64,000 nucleotides of DNA, from positions 1 to 64,000 of the forward strand of contig JAMLHN010000007.1 in the NCBI GenBank assembly GCA_023957115.1. The letters are read 5' to 3'. Positions 26,565 to 36,457 of this stretch are shown here, in pieces; position 1 is the stretch's first letter; each line of letters starts with the position of its first letter. The translations under genes and the position numbers were made by a program. The stretch comes from Thermomicrobiales bacterium (GTDB taxonomy: Bacteria > Chloroflexota > Chloroflexia > Thermomicrobiales > UBA6265). The notes under the pieces are model-generated. The model made no database searches. It was not told where the DNA came from and saw only the letters and a list, made by a program, of their open reading frames with translations.

Positions 26565-27449
26565 ATGGTCCATACACTCCAACGGGTGGCGCTGGGCGCC
26601 TTGTTGCTCCTGACCGTGTTCGGCAACGCCGGCGCGACGACGCCCGTTGCGACACCCGATGGATACGCGCATCCTGACTGGCTGGTCGACCCTGCATGGT
26701 TGGCCGAGCATCGAGACGACCAGTCGCTGGCCGTCGTTGCCTTGACGCCGGAGGGTGATTTTGCCGCTGGCCATATCCCCGGCGCCGCGCAGGTCGACTG
26801 GCCCGATCTGGCGCGGTCCGAGTCAGCGCAAATCGGCGACTGGCGCACGCAGATGGAATCGCTCCTGACGGCGCTGGGCGTCGAGCGGAGCAATACGGTT
26901 GTCATCTATGATGGCGGGACGGTCTATGCGCCGCGGCTCTGGTGGATTCTGTACCAGTTAGGACACGAGGATATCCGCATTCTGAACGGTGGGTTTCCCG
27001 CCTGGACTGCCGCCGGTTTGCCGGTCGCGACCGGCGAGGTCACGCCGGCCGCGGCGTCGCAACCCTACGTTGGGATGCCAAACGATGACGCGATCGCGAC
27101 CGTCGATGAGGTCATTGCTGCGCTCGACGATCCCAATACGATCCCGGTCGATGCCAGATCGAGTAGTGAGTACGCACAGGGACATATCCCCGGAGCTGTC
27201 CCCTTTCCGTTTGCGGATGTCGTCGTATCGGACCAACCGCCCGTCTGGAAATCGGCGGATGACCTGCGTACCGAGTTCGCCGCCCTGGGGGTGACCCCGG
27301 ACAAACACGTCATTCCCTATTGTTCCTCCGGTGTGCGGTCGGCGGCGCTCTACTTCACCTTGCGCCTGATCGGGTTCGAGGACGTTCAGCTCTTCAGCGG
27401 ATCCTACGACGAATGGACCGCTGACCCCAGTCGCCCAATCGAGATGTAG
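26565..27449 (+). CDS. Exported two-domain rhodanese-type sulfurtransferase
   Basis: A 294-residue protein of the thiosulfate/3-mercaptopyruvate sulfurtransferase family with an N-terminal signal peptide (VALGALLLLTVFGNAGAT). The first rhodanese domain is inactive: its loop lacks cysteine (VIYDGGTVYAPRLWW). The second carries the active loop PYCSSGVRSA with Cys about 253. CSSGVR differs from both CRKGVT and CGSGVTA loops, so the sulfur donor is uncertain. The frame is open back to 26484 inside gltX, but ATG 26565 starts the signal peptide and has AGGAG upstream. It may be cotranscribed with gltX. Confidence 0.87.
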   Translation: MVHTLQRVALGALLLLTVFGNAGATTPVATPDGYAHPDWLVDPAWLAEHRDDQSLAVVALTPEGDFAAGHIPGAAQVDWPDLARSESAQIGDWRTQMESLLTALGVERSNTVVIYDGGTVYAPRLWWILYQLGHEDIRILNGGFPAWTAAGLPVATGEVTPAAASQPYVGMPNDDAIATVDEVIAALDDPNTIPVDARSSSEYAQGHIPGAVPFPFADVVVSDQPPVWKSADDLRTEFAALGVTPDKHVIPYCSSGVRSAALYFTLRLIGFEDVQLFSGSYDEWTADPSRPIEM

Positions 27450-27926
27450 GCTGATCGATCCAGGGTCCAGAAGAACGGCTCTGGAGTCCCTGAGCAGAAT
27501 CCGGGTGATTGAGCGTAGCCGGAATAGGCTGAGGACCGCCGGCGTCCCGACGGGACTTTTGGTGCGTAACGCCGCAGCTTTAGCCCAGCATGGACCACCA
27601 TACACCCTGCCCATTCTCCGGACGCTCCAAAAAGGGGGTCTTAGAGCGGATTGCAGAACGGTTGTCACGTCGGAGGTGTGCGGCGTTGGAGCGCCCGCCG
27701 CGGCGGGGAGATCCTTCCTTCGTCAGGATTACAACCGGGGGTTCGAACGCCAACTACCCTGAAATCGGCGGAAGGGTGCCCGGAACCGACGACGCCGCCC
27801 GCCTGCGCTGGATTCGTCTGGAATCCGTCCAATCACGCCCCAAGATCAGCCTCGGACCGTCTCAGGGCTCAGGACGCAGGACCGCTTCAGCGTTGGGGAC
27901 GGGATACTGTTCAAACGGAATCTGTA
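27450..27926. other. Repeat-rich gap between converging genes
   Basis: No gene is supported. The gap has a GGTCCAG/CTGGAGTCCCTGAG repeat at about 27461-27495. A segment GGAGGTGTGCGGCGTTGGAG at about 27675 is shared with 54108. GGAGATCCTTCCTTCGTCAG at 27707 matches the reverse complement of the element at 54001. These mark the gap as a landing place for dispersed repeats. A GGTTCGAAC near 27740 resembles a T-arm but no tRNA folds around it. Confidence 0.55.
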
Positions 27927-30161
27927 TTACAGCGGTTCGATATTGCTCTCCAGGTGATACGGCACGCTGGTAACCACGGTGCCGGGACGGAAGAGGAGCG
28001 CTGCCTTCAGCCGGAGTGCGGTCTGGTTGTGCAGGATGTGTTCCCAGAGATGGTGAGCGACGAATTCCGGCAGGACAACGGTGATCGTGTCCCCCGGGCG
28101 TTGCTTCTCGACCTCGTCCAGGTAGCTCATGATCGGGCCGATCAACGACCGATAGGGAGATTCGATCAGGATCAGCGGAATATCGGTTCCGATCTGTTCC
28201 CATCGTTTCTGGAAATCGTCCAGCTCGTCGCTGCTGTCCGAGATGTGGACCGCGGTGACGTTGTCCGAGATCGAGCGGGCATAGGCCAGCGTCTGCCGGG
28301 CGACGCGGTTGAGCTGCGAGACCGGCACGATGACCGTATGGTGGATATCCCTGGCCTCGAGCGGCGTCGAGACCGCGAGCTCGGCCGCGGCACGGCGATA
28401 GTGCTTGTGGATGGTGCGCATGATCAGGATCAGCAGCGGGATCACGATACAGATGATCCACGCCCCGTGGCTGAACTTGGTAAACACCACGATCACCGCG
28501 ACCACGCCGGTCGTCACGGCCCCGGCTGCATTGATCAACAGCCCCAGATGCCAGCCGGGTTCCTTCTTGCGAAGCCACCGCACGCACATGGACGATTGGG
28601 AGATCGTGAACGAGAGGAAGACCCCGAGTGCGTAGAGCGGGATCAACCGCTCGGTTTCACCGCCAAAGAACGCGAGCACCAACCCGGCCATCAACCCCAG
28701 GGTGACGATCCCGGTGGTGTAGGCCAACCGGTCACCGCGGAACGTGTATTGCTTGGGTATGAACGAATCGCGTGCCAGAAAGTAGGCCAGGCGGGGAAAA
28801 TCGGAATACGACGTATTGGCAGCGAGCACCAGGATGGCCATGGTCGCAAACTGAATGTAGTAGTAGGCCGCATTTGTCCCGCCGAAGACCTCTCGCGCAA
28901 TCTGCGAAACAACAGTCTGATAGGTAGCGGAGTTCTGTTCGAGGGGAAGCGCTCCGTATTGATGCGCCAGAAAGGTGATCCCGGAAAAGGTAATCGCCAG
29001 AATGACGATCATCACCGTGAGCGTTTTGCGCGCATTGTCGGATTCGGGTTTGCGGAAAGCCGGCACGCCGTCCGAGATCGCCTCGACCCCGGTTAGCGCG
29101 GCGCATCCGGACGCGAATGCACGCAACATGACCAGCGCGCCCACTGCGCCCAGACCGGCACCCTCCTGGGTCGTGAGCACGGGTTCGTGCACTGGGAATC
29201 CGGCCATCGCATTGCGCACCAACCCGATTCCGAGCATGACGAGCATACCGATCAGGAAGAGATAGGTTGGAATGGCGAAAATGGTGCCCGATTCGCTGAT
29301 GCCACGCAGATTCACCGTGGTGACCAACAGGATCAGCAGAACACCGATCAGCACGCGATGATCGTTGAACTGGGGAAGGGCGGATGACATGGCCGCCACT
29401 GCCGCCGAAATGCTGACGGCCACTGTCAAGACATAATCGGTCAGCAACGCGGCGCCCGCGGTCAGCGCCGGGAGCTCGCCCAGATTGTCCTTGGCGACGA
29501 TATAGGCGCCGCCCCCGAGCGGATAGGCCTTGATGGTTTGCCGGTAGGAGATCCCAACGATGACCAGCAGGGCCACAATGGCGGCGCCAATGGGCAGGCT
29601 GCGCGAGAGATAGGCGAGACCGCCGGCGATGAAGAGCACCCGCAGGATCTCCTCGGTTGCGTACGCAACCGAGGAAAGCGCATCGGAAGAAAGCACCGCG
29701 AGGGCTTTCGGATTCGAGAGTCGTTGATGCTCCGCGGCGGCGGTTGTCATCGGCGCGCCGATCAGGACACGTTTGGCACGCTGCAATCCCCGGCCCACCG
29801 GGCCGCGCGCTTCAGACGCATCCTCGGTTGCCACCAGGTGCCCGGGACCAGTTCGTTCGAAATCCTCGGTCTTTTGCCGAATCACCCGTACATACCGGTC
29901 GCCGATATGCGATCCGAGCACCTCCTGTTTGCCGGAGAAGTCGCCCTGCAAGCGGGACTCGGGTTTCCTGAAGACCGAATCTGGTCGAGCGGCATCGACC
30001 GGGGGAGGCGAGCTGGCGGCTTCGGGTGCGCGGGCGCTCGATTCGGGGGTGCGGCGTTTTGGCTTGAAGACCGCCGGCCGAGGGGATCGGGACGGTTCCT
30101 TCGGGGGATCGGGTGTTTGCGATTGGTCGTTCAACGGTGCCGGAACCTCATCCGACGTCAT
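27927..30161 (-). CDS. KimA-like APC-superfamily potassium transporter
   Basis: A 744-residue APC-fold permease resembling KimA (YdaO), a proton-coupled high-affinity potassium importer that c-di-AMP inhibits in Firmicutes. The first membrane region reads KALAVLSSDALSSVAYATEE, followed by YPLGGGAYIVAKDNLG, a typical APC start, and about twelve hydrophobic helices to residue 570. The C-terminal 170 residues form a soluble domain (VIVPVSQLNRVARQTLAYAR), as in KimA. The first 105-130 residues are a Pro/Arg/Ser-rich disordered extension not expected in KimA. I looked for a c-di-AMP riboswitch in the leader and did not recognise one. It is divergent from the first sortase-anchored surface gene. 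Confidence 0.85.
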   Translation of the reverse strand: MTSDEVPAPLNDQSQTPDPPKEPSRSPRPAVFKPKRRTPESSARAPEAASSPPPVDAARPDSVFRKPESRLQGDFSGKQEVLGSHIGDRYVRVIRQKTEDFERTGPGHLVATEDASEARGPVGRGLQRAKRVLIGAPMTTAAAEHQRLSNPKALAVLSSDALSSVAYATEEILRVLFIAGGLAYLSRSLPIGAAIVALLVIVGISYRQTIKAYPLGGGAYIVAKDNLGELPALTAGAALLTDYVLTVAVSISAAVAAMSSALPQFNDHRVLIGVLLILLVTTVNLRGISESGTIFAIPTYLFLIGMLVMLGIGLVRNAMAGFPVHEPVLTTQEGAGLGAVGALVMLRAFASGCAALTGVEAISDGVPAFRKPESDNARKTLTVMIVILAITFSGITFLAHQYGALPLEQNSATYQTVVSQIAREVFGGTNAAYYYIQFATMAILVLAANTSYSDFPRLAYFLARDSFIPKQYTFRGDRLAYTTGIVTLGLMAGLVLAFFGGETERLIPLYALGVFLSFTISQSSMCVRWLRKKEPGWHLGLLINAAGAVTTGVVAVIVVFTKFSHGAWIICIVIPLLILIMRTIHKHYRRAAAELAVSTPLEARDIHHTVIVPVSQLNRVARQTLAYARSISDNVTAVHISDSSDELDDFQKRWEQIGTDIPLILIESPYRSLIGPIMSYLDEVEKQRPGDTITVVLPEFVAHHLWEHILHNQTALRLKAALLFRPGTVVTSVPYHLESNIEPL

Positions 30162-30467
30162 AGGCTGGTCCTTGGGCGGGGAGGACGAAATCGGGTTGTT
30201 TCCGCGCCGGAGGGGAATGATACGGGGATTGTTCTCCGAGCGTGGTATTCTCGCAGTGCCCCGTACGGATTTTCCGCATCTCCCCCTCGATTTCCCCGCG
30301 GTCCGGTCTCATTTGCACCTCGATGTGGGATCAGAGCGAAACGATCCGTGCGACCCGGCGTTAGAAATGTTGAGGCTGGCGCTCTGATTGCAGTCGGAGT
30401 GACGACGGGCATGGCTGCGAGCTGGCGCGGCTGAGCCCTCGGAAAGAAGCCCGCGGGAGGTTCCACA
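30162..30467. promoter_or_regulatory. Divergent intergenic region
   Basis: This 306-base gap separates the KimA-like gene from the surface protein gene and should hold both promoters. No promoter, riboswitch or repeat was recognised with confidence. GGGAGG at 30455-30460 is the ribosome site of the surface gene. Confidence 0.45.
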
Positions 30468-33425
30468 ATGAAGCAGGTCGCGCTCGGGCAAACGCTCGCG
30501 CTTCGTCTTCTCATTGCGAGCGTTGCTGTCCTGGCGACCATGCACACGTTCGGAGCTGCTCCACCTCTTGCCGCGCAGGGCACCGCAACGATCGAGATCA
30601 TCAACACCGACGCCGATACCGGTCTTCCCGCTCCGTTTACCCGGTTTCAGGTCACGAGCGAGAACGGCACCCCATACGGTCCCTTGGAAACCGATCTGAA
30701 CGGGTACGTCGCGTTTTCGGTAACGGTCGATCCCCAGGGCACCAGCTTTACCGTCGAAGAAGAAACCCCACCCGCCTGCGCGGCCGTGCCCGAACCGCAA
30801 ACGACCGAGCCGTTGCACGCCGGAGACGCCACGACGGTGACGTTTACGACCCAGGACAATCCAGGTTGCGGGTTGGGCACGATCGCCTTGTATGCCATGT
30901 CCTGCCCGGAGGGCTTCAATGGCCCAGCGGACGACTATGGACCGTGGCGCGATGGCTGTCTTGGCAACGCGGATGGCACCGGTTTTACGATCACCTCCGT
31001 CGCGAGCGGGCAGCAGTGGACCCCCACGGCCGGCGCCTATGGCATCCCCGGTCGCGCGCCAATCGTTGGGTTGCCTGCCGGGGAGTACACCTTCCAGCAG
31101 CAAGGAGCTGTTCCGGCGACCGTATTCTGTCTGGTCTACGACACCTCCAACTATGTCACGTCCCCCCAGCCGTCATCCGTCGTCCCCATTTCGCTGGTCG
31201 ACGGCGTGGGATCGATCGCGCTGGACGGCAACCGGGTGTCGTGCGATCTCTTCACGGCGCCTGGCGGCGGAGCGGTCGTGCAATCGGCCGAACCCATCGA
31301 GGTCGCAGAGCCAACGGCGCTTTCCTCGCTCGAAGTGCATCTTGCCAGTTGCCCCGATGGATACCCGAACGATGCGTCGATCTTCGATGCCTGTCATGAC
31401 AACGGCATCGATGGCCGGCAGGTCTCGCTCTTTGCCACCGCGGGGGGGGCCTATGCCGAGAATCCCGTCACGGTGGTCGAAAACACGCCCGGACCGGGTA
31501 TCGCGCGATTTGGCGATGTGCCGGTCGGGCGATATGCGCTGGATCTCTTCGTGGCTCCCGGAGTCGAGATCGTCGCGAATTGCACTGGCGCTGAAGGTAA
31601 CCCCTTCGATGCAGAGGTCGATCCCTCCACGCAGGTCGTATTCCTGGACATTGGGGTGGGAGAGACGATTACGTGCGATATCTACGAGGTCTCGACCGGG
31701 ACGATTCCCAGCATCGGAAGCTCATCGCTAGAATTGCATGCGCTCCTCTGTCCCGCGGGAACGGATCCAGACGGTGACCTCTATGGGGAATGCCATGGGA
31801 ATGGCGTCGACGGTGCGTTCTACGAGGTAACGGGGCCAGATGGCTACGTGGCCGATCGTTTGACGACAATCCCGGTCTCGCCTGGTCCGGGTGTTGCGAC
31901 GTTCGGCGAGCTGTCCGGTGGCGCGTACACGATCTCGCAAGCCACGATCCAGCCCAATGCGAACGTGATCGTCTACTGCTCGCTCGCGGATGCAGACGAT
32001 GCCGTTCCGTTTGTGTATGTCGATGGCGGTACCATCTCGCTCGAGCTCCCCGCCGATACTGGAGTCGTCTGCGACTGGTACACGATCCCCGTGCCCGACG
32101 TTTCTACCACCACGCTCCAGGTCGATGTCTATCGATGTCCGACCAACTTCAGCGCCGATGAGAACACACCGCTGGAGGTATTCCAGGACCTGTGTGGACC
32201 GAGCACGGGAACCACGCAGTTCTCGCTTACGCCGGATGGTGGCGAGCCGATCGTGCAGATCGAGGGTTCAGCCGGCGTTGGAACCGTCCTCTTTCCACCG
32301 CTTCCGACCAATTCCTATCTCCTCCACTCAAGTATTCCAGGCGACTTCAACGATGCCTACATCTTTTGCGGTGTCCAGGGTGCCGGATTGTCGTATACGG
32401 GCCACAACGGTGTTCGTCTGGACATCGATGCAAGCCAGGGGCCGTATGTCTGCCAGTGGTTCAACGACCCATACATTGCACGAGGCGAATTCGAAACGAT
32501 CAACGTCACCAACTATCTGTGCCCGCCGGGAACAGACGGCGCATTTGCGGAACGATGTGCCTCGTCACCACTTGCCGGGGCGACGCTCCGGCTCGAATGG
32601 AGGGCGGAGGAGCTCGTTGCGACAACGGATGTGAATGGGGTCGCGTCGTTGAGCGGCATGCTGCCGGGCGAGAACGTCCTCACGAATGTTCCGCCTGCCG
32701 GGACCAATGTTGCGGTCTACGTGGTGGAGTGCGAAGCCACTGGCGAACCGTTCGGCTTCACGTACAACGACCAGCACGGGATGAGCATCGAGCTCGACCT
32801 CCCGGCTGGCGTGGTGGTCGATTGTGCCTGGTACAACATTCCGCCCGCTACCCCGTCCGTCACTCCGGCAGGCGAGCACGGCTCGATTACCGTCCACACG
32901 TTCCTTTGCCAGGGCAAGTCGATCGACGCCTACAACTGGGAAGAGGATTGCGCCGCCGAAACCGTTCCAGCCGGATTCGCGCTCAAGACCGCTGCTGGTC
33001 AGCCGGTTGCCGTGGGAACGACCAACGCGCAGGGGCAGCTCGTCTTTTCCGATCTCGCCGTTGGCGCGTACAACCTGGACGAGACAACCGGCGACTGGTG
33101 CCACGCGGAAGCAGACCGGGTCGATTCCGCGGGAAATGTGTTGGTCGCGGAGAGCGGGAACAACGACGTCTTCATCTACAACTGCTCGCTTCAGAGTGTC
33201 GCCGATCTACCGAGCACCGGCACCGGCGCGCAGGCCGGTGCGACGCCAGCGAGATTCGGCGAGGAGCGGATTTGGCAGCTGGTGCTGGCGGCGATGGCCA
33301 CCCTGGGAATTGCACTGCTGCTGCGTCATCGCCTGGAACGTGAGGCGGCGCAGGTGGTGAGCCGGACCGAGGCGTCGAGTCCGGCCGTCGCAGGTGACGA
33401 CACTCCCCCCGCAATATCGAACTGA
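30468..33425 (+). CDS. LPSTG-anchored surface protein with repeated Cys-containing modules
   Basis: A 985-residue cell-surface protein. The signal peptide (LRLLIASVAVLATMHTFGAAPPLAA) is followed by seven modules of 110-135 residues. The first is SpaA/Cna-B-like (TDADTGLPAPFTRFQV, TDLNGYVAF). The others begin with a strand ending in Cys (YAMSCPEGF, HLASCPDGY, HALLCPAG, DVYRCPTNF, VTNYLCPPG, VHTFLCQG) and finish with a Cys-x-(W/L)-(F/Y) strand. This is the same plan as the giant protein at 13059. The C-terminus has LPSTG (residues 914-918), a hydrophobic helix and an Arg-rich stop, the classical sortase sorting signal, plus an extra 35-residue tail. ATG 30468 has GGGAGG 7 bases upstream. Confidence 0.85.
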   Translation: MKQVALGQTLALRLLIASVAVLATMHTFGAAPPLAAQGTATIEIINTDADTGLPAPFTRFQVTSENGTPYGPLETDLNGYVAFSVTVDPQGTSFTVEEETPPACAAVPEPQTTEPLHAGDATTVTFTTQDNPGCGLGTIALYAMSCPEGFNGPADDYGPWRDGCLGNADGTGFTITSVASGQQWTPTAGAYGIPGRAPIVGLPAGEYTFQQQGAVPATVFCLVYDTSNYVTSPQPSSVVPISLVDGVGSIALDGNRVSCDLFTAPGGGAVVQSAEPIEVAEPTALSSLEVHLASCPDGYPNDASIFDACHDNGIDGRQVSLFATAGGAYAENPVTVVENTPGPGIARFGDVPVGRYALDLFVAPGVEIVANCTGAEGNPFDAEVDPSTQVVFLDIGVGETITCDIYEVSTGTIPSIGSSSLELHALLCPAGTDPDGDLYGECHGNGVDGAFYEVTGPDGYVADRLTTIPVSPGPGVATFGELSGGAYTISQATIQPNANVIVYCSLADADDAVPFVYVDGGTISLELPADTGVVCDWYTIPVPDVSTTTLQVDVYRCPTNFSADENTPLEVFQDLCGPSTGTTQFSLTPDGGEPIVQIEGSAGVGTVLFPPLPTNSYLLHSSIPGDFNDAYIFCGVQGAGLSYTGHNGVRLDIDASQGPYVCQWFNDPYIARGEFETINVTNYLCPPGTDGAFAERCASSPLAGATLRLEWRAEELVATTDVNGVASLSGMLPGENVLTNVPPAGTNVAVYVVECEATGEPFGFTYNDQHGMSIELDLPAGVVVDCAWYNIPPATPSVTPAGEHGSITVHTFLCQGKSIDAYNWEEDCAAETVPAGFALKTAAGQPVAVGTTNAQGQLVFSDLAVGAYNLDETTGDWCHAEADRVDSAGNVLVAESGNNDVFIYNCSLQSVADLPSTGTGAQAGATPARFGEERIWQLVLAAMATLGIALLLRHRLEREAAQVVSRTEASSPAVAGDDTPPAISN

Positions 33426-33755
33426 GTGGTTGGCGCCAGACTGCCGAATTACTTTGGCGTACTACGCAGTTGGTGTTCCTACTATTGGCGCAAGCCGAGA
33501 GGTGTCACTTTGGTGTACGTATATCCGCGTGTGCGCATATATGGGGCCGGAACGATTGTATACAAGGACATGCTTCGGATAAAATGATGGTTGCTGAATA
33601 TGCAGGGTTTTCTGCTGAATCTCAGCAGCTGAGGCGGTCGTGATTCCAAAGAGGTCGAACAAGACTCGGGAACGGCGTTCAGCGACAGGTGCATCGGCCA
33701 GCGTGCGCTGGTCGAGTCGTAGAAAGCTCCATCTTGGGGCTTGGGAGTTCGGCCT
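33426..33755. promoter_or_regulatory. AT-richer upstream region with TTGTATACAA palindrome
   Basis: This gap has lower GC than its surroundings. TTGTATACAA is a 10-base palindrome at 33556-33565, followed by GATAAAAT at 33578-33585, which resembles a -10 element. A related CTGTATACAAG is at 36255-36265 upstream of the next surface gene. The GGGAG at 33743-33747 that serves as ribosome site is part of a TTGGGAGTTCGG repeat. No gene is supported. Confidence 0.45.
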
Positions 33756-35807
33756 ATGAAACGATTTTCGTTGGCTAAGTTGATTGCGATCGTCGCAGTC
33801 CTCGTAGCCTTGGCCGCGCCAATTGCTGGTCCGACGATGCTCGGTTCCAGCGGGTCGGGTGATCGCGTCCTGGCCCAGGATGGCGACGTGGGTGTGTCGA
33901 CTGCCGACGCATCGCCGGAGTCAGACGGCGCAGTTGACGAAGAACCGGTTGATCAGCCATCCGATGGCGAAGAACCGGTCGAGCAGCCGTCGGATGGCGA
34001 AGAGCCAATTGACGAGCCCATCGATGAGCAGCCAGGAGTTGACGAACCAGTAGACGAGACAACCGACGAGGTTCCGAGTGAGGAAGCCGAGGAGGTTGTT
34101 CAAGAGACCGTCGCGGATGCGTCTGTGGAAGTCGCGTCCGATGACGAAGTTGTCGTGCCCGCGGCTCTTCCGGCCGGCGTGGTGAACATTGGCTGCCAGA
34201 TCCCCAATCCGGCTCAGCCCGATCTGCGGCGCATCACCCTGGTTGTGACCGGCGCGGCTGGCTACGGACCGCCTGAGGTCAGTGGAACAGTCACCCGGGT
34301 CGACGGTACGGTTGAACCGTTCTCCTTCAGTGGAGCGGGCAACAGGACGTGGGGTCCGGATCCGGGATACGCGGCAATCGAAGTTTTTGCCGAGTACGAG
34401 AATCTCGACACGGGCCAGACCGAGATTGCGTCGGCCTCTGGCACCTGTGTGCCCGAGCCGACGGTGACGCCGACCTCCACATCGACGGCGTCGAATACTC
34501 CGACGGTGACGTCGACGCCAAGTCAGACGTTGACCCCGTCCAATACACCGACGCCGTCGATGACGCGGACGATCACCAACACACCGACGCCGTCCAACAC
34601 GGCGACGATCACCCTGACCCCGTCGATCACCAACACACCGACGGCAACGGGTACGGCAACCGGAACGGGCACGGCCACCAGCACGCGAACCGCAACGCTG
34701 ACGCCGACCGAGACGTTGACGCCGACGATCACCTTGACCCCGTCGATCACGTTGACGCCGACGATCACCAACACGCCGGCGAACACCAACACGGCAACGG
34801 TGACCCGGACGCAAACCGCGACGCGGACAGCTACACCGACGCGGACCTCGACGCCGTTTGGATCCCCGAACGGATCGGTCGATATTCTCTGTGGTAATGC
34901 CACCGAGCCGGGCGCCGGCGTCTACTCCGGATTTGTCTTCCTGGAGGGCCCGGGCTACGCAGTGGTCAACTGGAGCCTGGAGCGTGAAGACGGAACGTTC
35001 CTGTACGGTGGACCGGTCACGGTTCCCCCGGCAACGAACCCCATCTTCGTTGAAGAGGGCAAGTTCCTGCAGGCGTTCATCAACGTCGTCTACTACAACA
35101 CGGACGACACTGTTTTCGCTGTGGCGAACGGAACCATGCAGTGCAACATCACCCCGGGTAACACCTGGACCCCGACCGCGACGGCCACGATTACGCAGAC
35201 CCCGTCCGCGACCACGGTGCCACCGACGAATACGGCCACCGCGACGGTGACAAATACCGCGACGGCGACCGAGACAAACACGGCGACGGCGACGGCGACG
35301 AACACCGCGACCGCGACGGCGACAAACACGGCGACGGTGACGAACACCGCGACCGCGACGAATACAGCCACCGCGACGTTGACGAACACGGCGACGGCGA
35401 CGATCATGCCGCCGACGATGACCGCGACATCGACCGCCACGAATACGCCGACAAACACGCCGACGGAGACGTCGACCAACACGCCGACGAATACGCCGAC
35501 GGAGACGTCGACCAACACGCCGACGAATACGCCGACGGAGACACCGACCAATACGCCGACGAATACGCCGGTGATCGTGGCGCCGACTTTGACGCCGACG
35601 CAACAGGACAAACCTTCGGTGACGCCATGGGCCACCCATACGCCGGCTCCGAAGCCGACCGGTACCGCGGTGCCCGGTCTGCCCTCGACCGGTGCGGGTG
35701 ACGGCGGGTTGAGCGCCGGTCAGTCACTCCTGGCCATCATGGCCGTGGCTGGCCTGGTAGCAGTCGGATTCGGTATCCGGCGGCGGAGCTCGCTGGTTGG
35801 AAAATAG
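33756..35807 (+). CDS. LPSTG-anchored surface protein with Thr-rich stalks and two small Cys domains
   Basis: A 683-residue surface protein. After the signal peptide comes an acidic Pro/Glu/Asp repeat region (about 45-125, built on PVDQPSDGEE-like units). A first domain of about 90 residues runs from VVNIGCQIP to SGTCVPEP (141-233). A Thr/Pro/Ser stalk follows (233-370), then a second domain from VDILCGNA to VANGTMQCN (373-466), then a second stalk of TNTAT and TNTPTET units. It ends with LPSTG (642-646), a membrane helix and RRR. Each small domain has one cysteine near each end, likely a disulfide. I do not recognise these domains. ATG 33756 has GGGAG 8 bases upstream. Confidence 0.82.
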   Translation: MKRFSLAKLIAIVAVLVALAAPIAGPTMLGSSGSGDRVLAQDGDVGVSTADASPESDGAVDEEPVDQPSDGEEPVEQPSDGEEPIDEPIDEQPGVDEPVDETTDEVPSEEAEEVVQETVADASVEVASDDEVVVPAALPAGVVNIGCQIPNPAQPDLRRITLVVTGAAGYGPPEVSGTVTRVDGTVEPFSFSGAGNRTWGPDPGYAAIEVFAEYENLDTGQTEIASASGTCVPEPTVTPTSTSTASNTPTVTSTPSQTLTPSNTPTPSMTRTITNTPTPSNTATITLTPSITNTPTATGTATGTGTATSTRTATLTPTETLTPTITLTPSITLTPTITNTPANTNTATVTRTQTATRTATPTRTSTPFGSPNGSVDILCGNATEPGAGVYSGFVFLEGPGYAVVNWSLEREDGTFLYGGPVTVPPATNPIFVEEGKFLQAFINVVYYNTDDTVFAVANGTMQCNITPGNTWTPTATATITQTPSATTVPPTNTATATVTNTATATETNTATATATNTATATATNTATVTNTATATNTATATLTNTATATIMPPTMTATSTATNTPTNTPTETSTNTPTNTPTETSTNTPTNTPTETPTNTPTNTPVIVAPTLTPTQQDKPSVTPWATHTPAPKPTGTAVPGLPSTGAGDGGLSAGQSLLAIMAVAGLVAVGFGIRRRSSLVGK

Positions 35808-35852
35808 GACGGTAGCGCTCTGAACGAGCGCGCAACCGAATAGAGCGATTCG

Positions 35853-35884
35853 AAAGCGGGCCGGGAGCATTCCCGGCCCGCTTT
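35853..35884 (+). terminator. Strong stem-loop terminator
   Basis: AAAGCGGGCCGGGA pairs perfectly with TCCCGGCCCGCTTT around a GCAT loop, 45 bases after the surface gene stop. Confidence 0.85.
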
Positions 35885-36457
35885 GTCTCCTCTCCCTCGT
35901 CCCTTGGCTTGCCCCTGCATTTCACGTTCATGTCCGAATGCCGGCGCGGGAGATGCGGGTTCGACGCCACTCTCCCGCCGCCTCCAGACCGATTCCGTAT
36001 GCCACCCTCGATCGTGGCGCCAAATCTGCGGAATCCGGAACGGATTTCCTGTTATCGAGAGATCGTCGATGGCGCGAGAAGTTACCGAGGGCGCATTTTG
36101 CTGAAAGGCGGTTCGACCCGCAATTGCCGTACGTATAACCTATACCATGCTTCGGAAATATTTTATTATGGAGGATTATGGACAAATGTTCATATTTTAT
36201 TGGAAAATTTTGACCAAGTTACCAAGAGGTGACGATAAGCCGCCACTTCAAATTCTGTATACAAGACGCTTGCATTTTTGATCCGAGCCTGATAAAGTCC
36301 ACTGCTAGCCGACAAGTCGCAACTGGTACGAACCAGTCGCAAGAGTCTTCCAAGGCCCCGGCGCTCTTGAGAGTGTAGTCATTCAGAGTGCAGCTTATGG
36401 GTGGCCGTGTTGCGGGGCGAACACGGAGTAGATACACGTGTGTCAGGTCAGATAGCT
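35885..36457. promoter_or_regulatory. Long AT-rich upstream region of the third surface gene
   Basis: This 573-base gap contains an unusually AT-rich island at about 36130-36300 (for example AAATATTTTATTATGG). The palindrome-like CTGTATACAAG at 36255-36265 matches the TTGTATACAAG upstream of the second surface gene. A GATAAAG -10-like hexamer lies downstream. No gene is supported. The length suggests a long leader or several regulator sites. Confidence 0.45.

Noticed and set aside
27725..27760. tRNA-like GGTTCGAAC
   Set aside because: No acceptor or anticodon stems form around it at the right distances.
27651..29096. 481-residue plus-strand open frame rich in Arg, Asp and His
   Set aside because: It is antisense to the KimA-like permease, whose membrane helices and family motifs are clear, and it has no recognisable domain.
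30162..30467. Possible c-di-AMP (ydaO) riboswitch before the KimA-like gene
   Set aside because: Conserved ydaO elements were not recognised on the minus strand.
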